Source of the DNA: CBDFLS01 sp965249185
GTDB lineage: Bacteria; Chloroflexota; Dehalococcoidia; Lucifugimonadales; Australimonadaceae
Assembly: GCA_965249185.1 (NCBI GenBank)
Contig: CBDFLS010000001.1
Location: 310,001-374,000 of the forward strand
DNA length: 64,000 bases
Direction of reading: 5' to 3'
Part shown: positions 57,177-64,000 of the stretch, one piece after another
How positions within the stretch are numbered: position 1 is the first letter of the stretch
How the letters are laid out: every line of letters starts with the position of its first letter
The notes under the pieces: generated by a model
The model's database searches: none
The model's input: the letters and a program-made list of their open reading frames with translations, nothing else
What the model was told of the DNA's origin: nothing
Made by a program: the position numbers and the translations under genes

Positions 57177-58703
57177 GTGACGCAGACCCCTACCATCACC
57201 CAGCATGAGCGCCACTCGCTCTGGGACCTGGTAGACGAGCTCCTGGACCGGCAACGGCTGATCCTGGCCTCCAACCGTGGACCCATGGAGTACCAGGCTC
57301 ACGGAGACGAGGCGCCCCAGCCCCGGCGAGGCAGCGGCGGGGTGGTGACCGCGCTGAGCGGGCTAACCAAGTACGTGGACTTCACCTGGATAGCCAGCGC
57401 CATGGGCGAGGGCGACCGCCGCATCGCTGAGGCGAACCGGGGAATGGCGGTCCGTTCCCCGCTGCCTTCGCAGCGCGTCTCCGTTCGATACGTGGTGACA
57501 CCACGCCGGGTATACCACAAGTACTACAACGTGGTGTGCAATCCACTGCTGTGGTTCCTGCAGCACTATATGTGGAGCTCCCCCTACACGCCTAACGTGG
57601 ACGGGCTGGTCCACGATGCCTGGAAGACCGGCTACGTACAGGTGAACCGCGAGTTCGCCGACGCCATCGTCAGCGAGGCGCAGCAGAGCACGCATCGCCC
57701 GCTGGTCATGGTCCATGACTACCATCTCTACCTGGTGCCCGGTTTCGTGCGCGAGCAGGTCCCGAACGCGCTCATCCACCATTTCACCCACATCCCGTGG
57801 CCCGCGTCCAGCTACTGGCAGCTCCTGCCTGCCATGATGCGCACCGCGATCTGTGAGAGCCTTTGCCAAGCCGACGTGGTGGGCTTTCAGGCGGAGCGGG
57901 ACGTGCGGGCGTTCCTGGATAGCTGCGCCACATTCCTCCCCGAAGCGGTGGTCGCTCATGAAGAGGGCATCGTGCGCTACCGAGGCAGGGAGACCCACGT
58001 GCGCGCATACCCCATCTCCATCGATGTGGAGGAGGTGCGCCGAATCGCCGTGTCGCCTCGGGCCCAAGAGTACGAGCAGAAGCTACTCCCCGTCTTGGGG
58101 AAGCAGAGCATTGTGCGAGTGGACCGGGCCGAACCGAGCAAGAATATCGTGCGAGGGTTCCATGCCTACGAGCTTCTGCTGGACCAGCACCCGGAGCTGC
58201 GCGGGAAGGTGCGGTTCGTGGCCTTCCTGGTGCCTTCACGGACCCACATCCGGCAGTACCAGCGCTACCTGGAAGAGATAGAGGCCGTGGTGACGCACGT
58301 GAACCGCCGCTTCGGAACGGATGAGTGGCGGCCCATCGAGGTCTTCCTCGAGAACAACTACACCCAGGCCATCGCCGCCATGCGCCTCTACGCCGTGCTG
58401 CTGGTGAACTCCATCATCGACGGCATGAACCTGGTGGCCAAAGAGGGCCCTGTAGTCAACACGAAGAACGGCGTGCTCGTGCTCTCCGAAGCTGCGGGCG
58501 CCTACGAACGGCTCAGCGTCGGCTGCCTCTCGGTGGCGCCCGCGGACGTGGAAGGCACCGCCAAAGTCCTCTACCAGGCCCTCACCATGTCGGACGAGGA
58601 GCGGGCGGAGAGAAACCGCCGGATGGTGGAGACCATCGAGCGCGAGGACATCACGCACTGGCTCTTCTGTCAGCTTCAGGACGTGCAGTCCCTCATCCGC
58701 TAG
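57177..58703 (+). CDS. otsA: Trehalose-6-phosphate synthase (GT20)
   Basis: 508 residues from a GTG preceded by AAAGGAGAGAG; longer readings lack a site. It forms trehalose-6-phosphate from UDP-glucose and glucose-6-phosphate. Family elements: LILASNRGPMEY, RGSGGVVTALSGL, MVHDYHLYLVPGFVREQ, HFTHIPWP, GFQAERDVRAFL, VRVDRAEPSKNIVRGFHAYELLL and DGMNLVAKEGPVVN, which holds the nucleotide-sugar site. RVDRAEPSKN replaces the usual xVDRLDYxKG, a change in the acceptor or UDP region, so specificity may differ (for example glucosylglycerol-phosphate synthase-like). No phosphatase domain or otsB is in the window. Confidence 0.88.
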   Translation: MTQTPTITQHERHSLWDLVDELLDRQRLILASNRGPMEYQAHGDEAPQPRRGSGGVVTALSGLTKYVDFTWIASAMGEGDRRIAEANRGMAVRSPLPSQRVSVRYVVTPRRVYHKYYNVVCNPLLWFLQHYMWSSPYTPNVDGLVHDAWKTGYVQVNREFADAIVSEAQQSTHRPLVMVHDYHLYLVPGFVREQVPNALIHHFTHIPWPASSYWQLLPAMMRTAICESLCQADVVGFQAERDVRAFLDSCATFLPEAVVAHEEGIVRYRGRETHVRAYPISIDVEEVRRIAVSPRAQEYEQKLLPVLGKQSIVRVDRAEPSKNIVRGFHAYELLLDQHPELRGKVRFVAFLVPSRTHIRQYQRYLEEIEAVVTHVNRRFGTDEWRPIEVFLENNYTQAIAAMRLYAVLLVNSIIDGMNLVAKEGPVVNTKNGVLVLSEAAGAYERLSVGCLSVAPADVEGTAKVLYQALTMSDEERAERNRRMVETIEREDITHWLFCQLQDVQSLIR

Positions 58704-59269
58704 GACCCGCTCCGAGTACGCCGCTTACAAGGCGCACCCGCTCCCAAGCGCCCTCGCCCCTCTTCGTGTCTTCACTCCTCTCGTTCCAAGCCAAAGCCGT
58801 CGGCTTCGGCGACGCTCAGCGCCCGTCGCCGCCGATACAGAGCTCCTAAGAAGCATTAGATATCCCTGATAACATTCCAATATATTCTCTATCTAATTAG
58901 CATCCGCTAACTCATACAGGCTAATCTCAACGAACATGTTATCGGCGGAATTTGCTGTCTTTACACCGCCAATTCCTATGGACCCTCCGCTCGCTCGCCG
59001 CCGGACCGGGGAGCAGCGGTCTCGACGCCGGTGAGCGCACCACGGAAATCACGGTTGAATCGGGGCTTCGTCTGGCGCGCCAAGCCCCTGCGTTCGATTC
59101 AAAAGGAGAGGAATTTACACTCTATATTGTGTTCTTACATCATCACCCTACCGCCCTATGGTGATATCTTCCGCGGATAGATCAGACCAGCTATGGTGCT
59201 CCTCCGACCGGGGTGTTACAATACCCGCCGGGGGATTGCTAGCTCGCCGGACGCGCCGGAGGTCCACTT
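58704..59269. other. 566-base gap with an A+T-rich island
   Basis: Between otsA and the next gene. From 58850 to 58975 the sequence is strikingly A+T-rich and has an inverted pair GATAACAT (near 58869) / ATGTTATC (near 58937), with TTAGCATCCGCTAAC between them. A strong site AAAAGGAGAGG occurs at 59100-59110 without a matching long gene. No recognised RNA gene or transposon fragment. Confidence 0.5.
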
Positions 59270-59857
59270 ATGGAAGAACCCCTCTTTCAGCCCGCCGGGC
59301 TGAACATCTGCATCTTTCCCCATCTGCGGGAATTTCTGGTCATCGATGCCCGCACGGATGTCCCGGGAGGGCCGCAAAGCTATCTGCTGAGCACCGACGA
59401 GGTGCTCGACACCGAATTCTACCGCGACCTGGAGAATTCGGTGGGCGAGGTGGTCCGCTCGACCCCGCAAAGCTTCGCGGAGCTGGGCAACCTACCCCAG
59501 AAGGTGGACGAGGCCATGCGGGAGCAGGCGCTTCGAGCCATCCTGCGCCGCATCAACATTGCGATCAGCGACGAGGATCTGCCGGAGGTCTCTGTCTTCC
59601 TCTGCGCCGGCTCCACCCTTTCGATACCAGCCGCCGAAATGGACGAAGCCGTCCAGACCATGCTGGGAACCCACGCCGACGCCCGGATCCTCACCGACTC
59701 CCTCGACCACCTGCACCGGCTGATAGAGGAGGAGCGCTCCCACGCCCGGGCGGAGGACGCGGAGTTGGCACGCGCAGCCGTCAGCGGCGAGGCAGACAAC
59801 TACTTCACGCTCTGGAGCCGGGAATACTCGGAGCCGACAGCGTCCGGACAGGACTAG
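59270..59857 (+). CDS. Conserved-looking protein of unknown function
   Basis: 195 residues, acidic and rich in Glu/Asp, without signal peptide or membrane span. It starts MEEPLFQPAGLNICIFPHLREFLVIDARTDV and ends in a charged helix (RLIEEERSHARAEDAELARAAV). Codon use matches neighbouring genes and the frame is clean, so it is likely real. No family was recognised. It is followed after 99 bases by a small membrane protein. Confidence 0.6.
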   Translation: MEEPLFQPAGLNICIFPHLREFLVIDARTDVPGGPQSYLLSTDEVLDTEFYRDLENSVGEVVRSTPQSFAELGNLPQKVDEAMREQALRAILRRINIAISDEDLPEVSVFLCAGSTLSIPAAEMDEAVQTMLGTHADARILTDSLDHLHRLIEEERSHARAEDAELARAAVSGEADNYFTLWSREYSEPTASGQD

Positions 59858-59956
59858 CGTCCGCCCTTGCTTCGGGCCCCCGCCTCCTTGCTTAAGGCCC
59901 CGGAACTGTAGTAGCGTGGGCCCGCTTCAGCGTCGCCTCGCCCGGAGACACCACCA

Positions 59957-60247
59957 ATGGCCACCCACTCAACGGTCCCCCGCCATGCCCGAAACGTCTA
60001 TATCGCCCTCGTGCTCCTGGGCATCGTCGCCGCCATGATCACGGGCGCCACCCTCGGATTTATCGTGCACGAGTACGTCACTCGCGTCGAGCTCCGGGAG
60101 CCTCCTCCCCAGGAGGAGACGGCGCACGCCGGGCTCCCCACCTTCACCCTCGCGTCTGTCTGCTCCCCAACGCACGGCTTCCAACGCCGTCCAGCGCGCC
60201 GTCGCAGCTTTGCTATAATGGCGAAGCTTGGTCCGTGCCATGTATAA
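59957..60247 (+). CDS. Possible small single-span membrane protein
   Basis: 96 residues with one clear span (~15-36, VYIALVLLGIVAAMITGATLGF) followed by HEYVTRVELREPPPQEE. The N-terminal half looks real. The C-terminal ~45 residues are basic and irregular. No strong ribosome-binding site precedes the ATG. Function unknown; the reading could end differently if there is a sequence error. Confidence 0.4.
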   Translation: MATHSTVPRHARNVYIALVLLGIVAAMITGATLGFIVHEYVTRVELREPPPQEETAHAGLPTFTLASVCSPTHGFQRRPARRRSFAIMAKLGPCHV

Positions 60248-60350
60248 CGCCCGAATGCGGCGCCCGGCGTGACATCCCCAGTCGCGTCCGGCCATCCGCA
60301 GGTTGAGCCGCCGCTCAACGGGCTCGTTCCAAAACAAGGAGTGACACGCC

Positions 60351-61115
60351 GTGGAGGAAGTGAGTTTCCGGCTCGACGGCAAGGTGGCGCTGGTGACCGG
60401 CGCGGGTCAGGGCATCGGCAGAGCGCTGGCCCTTGGCCTTGCGCGGGCTGGAGCCTCGGTGGCGGTGACGGACCTGGCGTCGAGCGCGGCGGCGGCCGAG
60501 GAGGTGCGGCGGGAGATCGAAGCCGCGGGCGGCACGGCCCGCGCCTACGCCCTGGACGTGCGTGACGTGGCCGGCATCCGCGAGACGGTGGACCGGGCCG
60601 CCGCCGAGATGGGCGGCCTCGACATTCTGGTCAATAACGCGGGCGTCCGCGTCAGACGCCCGTCGGTGGAGGTGGGCGAGGAGGAGTGGGACCAGATCCT
60701 GGACGTGAACCTGAAGGGCGCGTTCTTCTGCGCCCAGGCGGCCGCGCGGCACATGCTTGCCCAGGACAGCGGCCGGATCATCAACGTGGCGTCCCAGTTG
60801 GCCGTGGCGGCGTTGCCCCAGCGGGCGGCCTACTGCGCCAGCAAGGGCGGCCTCCTGAACCTGACCCGCGCTCTAGCCCTGGAGTGGTGCACACACGGGA
60901 CCACGGTCAACGCCGTGGGTCCGGGCCCGACCAGGACCCCCATGTCGGAGGACCTCCCCGCCGAGGCGGAAGCGGAGACGCTGGCCCGCTCGCCCATGGG
61001 CCGCCGGATGGAACCCCAGGACGTGGTGGGCGCCGTGGTGTTCCTCGCCGGTCCCGCGGCGGCGGCGGTCAACGGCCACCTGCTGCTGGTGGACCAGGGC
61101 TGGACGGCCTGGTAG
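60351..61115 (+). CDS. Short-chain dehydrogenase/reductase
   Basis: 254 residues, GTG start with AAGGAG 11-12 bases upstream. Classical SDR: cofactor motif TGAGQGIGRALA (~17-28), acidic residue after beta-2 (VTDLAS, suggesting NAD), NNAGV, catalytic Ser in NVASQLAV and the YxxxK pair in YCASKGGLLN, and the PG motif VGPGPTRTPMSEDL. Close to 3-oxoacyl-ACP reductase / gluconate dehydrogenase-like SDRs. The substrate is unknown. It converges with the alpha/beta hydrolase gene. Confidence 0.93.
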   Translation: MEEVSFRLDGKVALVTGAGQGIGRALALGLARAGASVAVTDLASSAAAAEEVRREIEAAGGTARAYALDVRDVAGIRETVDRAAAEMGGLDILVNNAGVRVRRPSVEVGEEEWDQILDVNLKGAFFCAQAAARHMLAQDSGRIINVASQLAVAALPQRAAYCASKGGLLNLTRALALEWCTHGTTVNAVGPGPTRTPMSEDLPAEAEAETLARSPMGRRMEPQDVVGAVVFLAGPAAAAVNGHLLLVDQGWTAW

Positions 61116-61154
61116 CCGCCCGAACCGCGATAGGCGATGGGAACCGGCGATGGG

Positions 61155-61919
61155 CTAGCCCTTGGGCGCCCGCTCGGCCAGGAAGGTTTGGACCTGGCGC
61201 CAGAACTCGTCGGGATCGCCCCTTCTGCAGTCGTAGGGCATGTTCGGAAAGATACGCAGCCACGAGCCCTCGATGAGCCGGTGCAGGTCCGTACTGTGGG
61301 CGATCTTGTGGAGCGGCGTGTCGATGTCCCCCCGCATGAGCAGCGTGGGCGCCTTCACCTTGTGCGCGATGGCCCGCAGATCGTAGTAGCTCCTGAAGTC
61401 GTCGCGGTGGTGAAATTCCTTGTACCACTCGACCACCGCCGGCCAGTCGTCGCCGTGGAAGAGCTGCAGCCGCTCGGCGCGCTCAGGACCCCAGGCCGAC
61501 ATATCGAGCTGCCCCAGCCGCCAGGCGTCGCCCGCGGGGTCGCTGCCGGCGATAGAGGCCGTGAGAATGAGCGCCTTGACGCGCTCGGGGTAGCTGGCGG
61601 CCAGGCGCACGGCCACCCGCGTGCCCAAATTCTCGGCCACGATGACCGCCGAGGGGATAGAGAGGGCATCCATCAGGCCGCGGACATCCTCCACCCAGTC
61701 GGCGGGGGCGACGTCGGTGGCGTGGGCGTTGCCGGCCATCCCCCGGAAGTCCGGCATGATCAAGCGATAGCCCGAGCCCTCGGCCCCGGTCTCCGGCATG
61801 GGCCCTACCCAGCTCTTCTCGGCGTTATCGAAGATGGAGCAGGACCAGCAGAGCATGGGCTCGCCCTGCCCTACCTCCCGGTAGTGGAGCCGGTGGCCGT
61901 TGATGGTGATGTCAGGCAT
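61155..61919 (-). CDS. Alpha/beta-hydrolase-fold protein lacking the catalytic Ser and His
   Basis: 254 residues with full alpha/beta-hydrolase layout: the ITINGHRLHYREVGQGEPML entry, the YRLIMPDFRGMAGNAH loop, the nucleophile elbow, and PTLLMRGDIDTPL with the acid Asp. The elbow reads VIVAENLGTRVAVRLA where the family has GxSxG, so Asn replaces the nucleophilic Ser. The C-terminal site FPNMPYDCRRGDPDEFW lacks the usual catalytic His. It is therefore probably a non-hydrolytic member of the fold or an enzyme using a different chemistry. It could be co-transcribed with the downstream convergent region only. Confidence 0.85.
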   Translation of the reverse strand: MPDITINGHRLHYREVGQGEPMLCWSCSIFDNAEKSWVGPMPETGAEGSGYRLIMPDFRGMAGNAHATDVAPADWVEDVRGLMDALSIPSAVIVAENLGTRVAVRLAASYPERVKALILTASIAGSDPAGDAWRLGQLDMSAWGPERAERLQLFHGDDWPAVVEWYKEFHHRDDFRSYYDLRAIAHKVKAPTLLMRGDIDTPLHKIAHSTDLHRLIEGSWLRIFPNMPYDCRRGDPDEFWRQVQTFLAERAPKG

Positions 61920-62030
61920 GACCTCTCCTCAGACGTGATGTGCGAACTGTAGCCCGCGAAACCCAAGCGCTTGTGCATTCTCGTGCATTCGGCGGAGGTG
62001 TCAAGAGCAGCGGCGCGAGGGCACGCGGCC

Positions 62031-63869
62031 CTAGCCTCCCAGCTCCCTCCGCAGCTCGGCGACCAGCGCCGGAACGATGTTGCGCCAGTCGTCCACCACG
62101 CCGATGTCGGCGCCGCGAAAGATGAGGGCGCGCTTGTTTCTGTTGACGGCCACTATGGCGCCCGATCGCTGAATCCCCACCGTGTGGTTGAAGTCGCCGC
62201 GCACGCCCACGGCGATGTACAGGTCGGGCGCGATGGAGCGGCCGGTGAGGCCGACCTGGCGCCGCTTGGGCAGCCAGCCGGCGTCGGCCACGTCCCGCGT
62301 GCAGGCCAGGCTGGCGTCCAGCACCTCCAGCAGCGGGTCCAGGGCGGGGATATTCTCCGGCGCCTCCATGCCCATGCCCGCCGTGACCACGGCCCAGGCA
62401 TCGTCCAGCTCGGCGGCATCAGCCGTCTCCTGGCGCCGGGTCGCCACTATTCGCACCGCCGGGTCGGCGGGGGCTTCCACGGGGATGGGGACCACGAGAG
62501 ACTGCCGGCCCTCATTCGGCTGGAGACTCTCCAGCAGCCCGGGGCGCACGGTGGCCATGTAGGGAGTGGTCTTGGAGAAGATGGGGGCCACCACGTTGCC
62601 GCCGAAAGCGGGTTTCATCTGCACCAGCCGGCCCTCGCCGTCCACCTCGAACCCGATGCAGTCGCCCGTGAGGCCGAGCTGGAGCCGGGCCGCGACCCGG
62701 GCCGCCACGTCGCGTCCGTTGGTGGTGGAGGGCACCAGCACCGCGTACGGCGCATGGGCCCGCATGGCCGCGGCCAGCGTGTGAGCGTAGGCCTCCGTAG
62801 TGTAGGCGGCCAGAGCGCCGTCCGCAGCCAGGTAAACCACGTCGGCGCCTGCGTGGGCAAGCCCGGCGGCATGGCCACCGGCCTCCGGACCGCCCAAGAG
62901 CAGCACGGCCACGTGTCCGCCGACCGCGTCGGCTATGGGCTGGGCCGCTCCCAGCAGCTCGTGAGTCACCGTGCGCACGCCATTCGGGCCGAGCTCCGCC
63001 ATCACCCATACGCCCGGCCCCTGGGCGGGCCTCGCCGTGGGTCCCGCCGGGGCCGCCGCACGACGGGCCCGCGTCCGCTGGGGGTCCAGCAGGCCCCGGG
63101 CCTTGAGAAAGGCCACCACTTGCCGGGCGGCCTCCTGGGGCGACAGCTCCTGGAGCAACACCTGCTCGCGGTGCGACTCCACGAACTGGATCTCCGAGAC
63201 CCAGGTGGGGGAGCCCTCTTCCCCGAAGATGCCGGTGTCCTGGGAGAGGTCCAGGGCCGAAAGTTGGGAGATCTCGCGCTCCGCGGCCGCCTGCAGCGCC
63301 TCGCGCCCAGGGAACACCTCCCCGGCCACGCCCTCCACAACCGAGACGACCGCCGGCAGCCGGCACTCCACCACCTCGTACCCTTCGTCCACCTCACGCT
63401 CGGCCACGACCAACCCGTCCTCACCGCCGTCCAGCTTGGAAACGCCGGTAACCTGGGGCCAGCTCAACAGCTCCGCCACCTCGGGGCCCACCTGGCCCGT
63501 CTCCGAGTCGGTGCTATAGGAGCCGAAGAGCACCAGATCGTAGGACTCACGCTGGAGCGCCAGGCTCAGGGCGCGGGATGTGGCCAGCGTATCGGAGCCG
63601 GCCAGTGCGCGGTCCATCACATGGAAAGCGCGGTCGGCGCCCATGGCGATGCATTGCACCAGCGCCTGCTGGGCCTGGGGTGGCCCCATGGTGTACACCG
63701 TCACGTCGCCGCCGTGGCCGTCGCGGAGCTCGATGGCCCGCTGCACGGCCAGCAGATCGAAGGGGTTCACCTCACTGGGCACACCCTCTCGCACGATCCG
63801 TTTGGTCTCCGTATCGAACTTGAGCCTGGAGATCACCGGGACCCATTTCACGCAGACGGCTATTCTCAT
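62031..63869 (-). CDS. Fused electron-transfer flavoprotein (EtfB-EtfA)
   Basis: 612 residues from an ATG with GGAG 8 bases upstream. The N-terminal ~255 residues are EtfB (RIAVCVKWVPVISRLKFDTETKRIVREG, NPFDLLAVQRAIELRD, GSYSTDSETGQVGPEVAELL). The C-terminal ~330 residues are EtfA (VWVMAELGPNGVRTVTHELLGAA, PSTTNGRDVAARVAARLQLGLTGDC, FAD motif GLTGRSIAPDLYIAVGVRGDFNH). The linker is Ala/Arg/Pro-rich (~260-290). ETF passes electrons from acyl-CoA and other dehydrogenases to the quinone pool. EtfQO or a dehydrogenase may lie outside the window. Confidence 0.93.
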   Translation of the reverse strand: MRIAVCVKWVPVISRLKFDTETKRIVREGVPSEVNPFDLLAVQRAIELRDGHGGDVTVYTMGPPQAQQALVQCIAMGADRAFHVMDRALAGSDTLATSRALSLALQRESYDLVLFGSYSTDSETGQVGPEVAELLSWPQVTGVSKLDGGEDGLVVAEREVDEGYEVVECRLPAVVSVVEGVAGEVFPGREALQAAAEREISQLSALDLSQDTGIFGEEGSPTWVSEIQFVESHREQVLLQELSPQEAARQVVAFLKARGLLDPQRTRARRAAAPAGPTARPAQGPGVWVMAELGPNGVRTVTHELLGAAQPIADAVGGHVAVLLLGGPEAGGHAAGLAHAGADVVYLAADGALAAYTTEAYAHTLAAAMRAHAPYAVLVPSTTNGRDVAARVAARLQLGLTGDCIGFEVDGEGRLVQMKPAFGGNVVAPIFSKTTPYMATVRPGLLESLQPNEGRQSLVVPIPVEAPADPAVRIVATRRQETADAAELDDAWAVVTAGMGMEAPENIPALDPLLEVLDASLACTRDVADAGWLPKRRQVGLTGRSIAPDLYIAVGVRGDFNHTVGIQRSGAIVAVNRNKRALIFRGADIGVVDDWRNIVPALVAELRRELGG

Positions 63870-63945
63870 CAACAGCACTCCATGGCCGGCGTTCTCCCGC
63901 CGTAAGCAGGTGAATTGTAGCAGCAGGCTTCCGAAAGCGCAGCAG

Positions 63946-64000
63946 CTAGGGCTGCTGGCCGTCTTCGATGGGCGGCCGGAGGTAGGTGAGCAGGGCGCCC
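63946..64000 (-). CDS. C-terminal end of a gene entering from outside the window
   Basis: The last 18 codons before a TAG on the minus strand read GALLTYLRPPIEDGQQP. It lies 76 bases upstream of the ETF gene on the same strand. Too short to identify; coding is inferred only from the open frame. Confidence 0.35.
   Translation of the reverse strand, partial: GALLTYLRPPIEDGQQP

Noticed and set aside
58952..59164. Small coding region of 70 codons in the A+T-rich gap
   Set aside because: No ribosome-binding site, irregular composition, no continuation of codon bias.

Overview
The window is a G+C-rich (about two thirds by eye), gene-dense bacterial chromosome segment made almost entirely of housekeeping genes. 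The phylum is an inference. The features used are a Thr-Tyr-Thr tRNA cluster leading into tuf-rpmG-secE-nusG-rplKAJL, a dnaJ-hspR-clpC stress operon, a threonine synthase/NIL/MoaD-like cluster, fused genes (etfB-etfA, aroK-aroB, cobA-hemD, ahbA-ahbB), and palindromic repeats of the 'cctgagcttgtcgaagg' type. Together these suggest an uncultivated Chloroflexota lineage, perhaps near Dehalococcoidia/SAR202. No phage, IS transposase, CRISPR array or plasmid gene was found.

Layout. 1-871: pnp (cut by the window edge) and rpsO on the minus strand. 1074-2864: an NHL/thioredoxin protein and a small membrane protein. 2880-8004: the tRNA-tuf-secE-nusG-ribosomal protein operon, with an attenuator-type L10 leader before rplJL. 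8119-18470: an FG-GAP lipoprotein, radC, an ABC ATPase with a giant FtsX permease, an MMPL exporter and an M20 amidohydrolase. 18582-27808 (minus): superoxide dismutase, then a compact tetrapyrrole operon read as MerR-like regulator, fused siroheme decarboxylase, precorrin-2 dehydrogenase, hemA, hemC, cobA-hemD, hemB, hemL. This takes glutamyl-tRNA to siroheme and on to didecarboxysiroheme. 28039-33881: pcm, gatB, secG, a SAM hydrolase, a ricin-like lipoprotein and a membrane-anchored spermidine-synthase-like protein. 33882-41736: a FAD oxidase, a DinB/MDMPI-like protein, cysS, ispF, ispD, a PIN-TRAM protein and an alpha/beta hydrolase, interrupted by three repeat-filled gaps. 41737-45576 (minus): dnaJ-hspR-clpC. 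45938-48744: thrC, a NIL protein, a MoaD-like protein and a thioredoxin-like lipoprotein. 48751-56686 (minus): aroKB, an orphan HicB-like protein, aroC, a split DUF429 gene, ruvX and alaS. 57177-64000: trehalose-6-phosphate synthase, small unknown genes, an SDR, an alpha/beta hydrolase without its catalytic Ser and His, and a fused electron-transfer flavoprotein.

The most notable observations concern regulation and genome plasticity. (1) The rplJL leader has mutually exclusive antiterminator and terminator helices, and the 3' arm of its terminator has expanded into a tandem array reaching the Shine-Dalgarno sequence. (2) A compositionally distinct in-frame insertion of about 70 codons sits inside alaS. 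(3) The dnaJ translation-initiation region is triplicated in 20-bp steps that shift frame. (4) A HAIR-like operator lies upstream of dnaJ-hspR-clpC. (5) A DUF429 gene is split at a run of six G. (6) Repeat blocks with swapped order occupy two intergenic gaps, one of which separates ispD from ispF. (7) A fused siroheme decarboxylase is built into the tetrapyrrole operon. No wholly new multi-gene system is evident. The strongest candidates for new biology are items 1, 2, 3 and 7.
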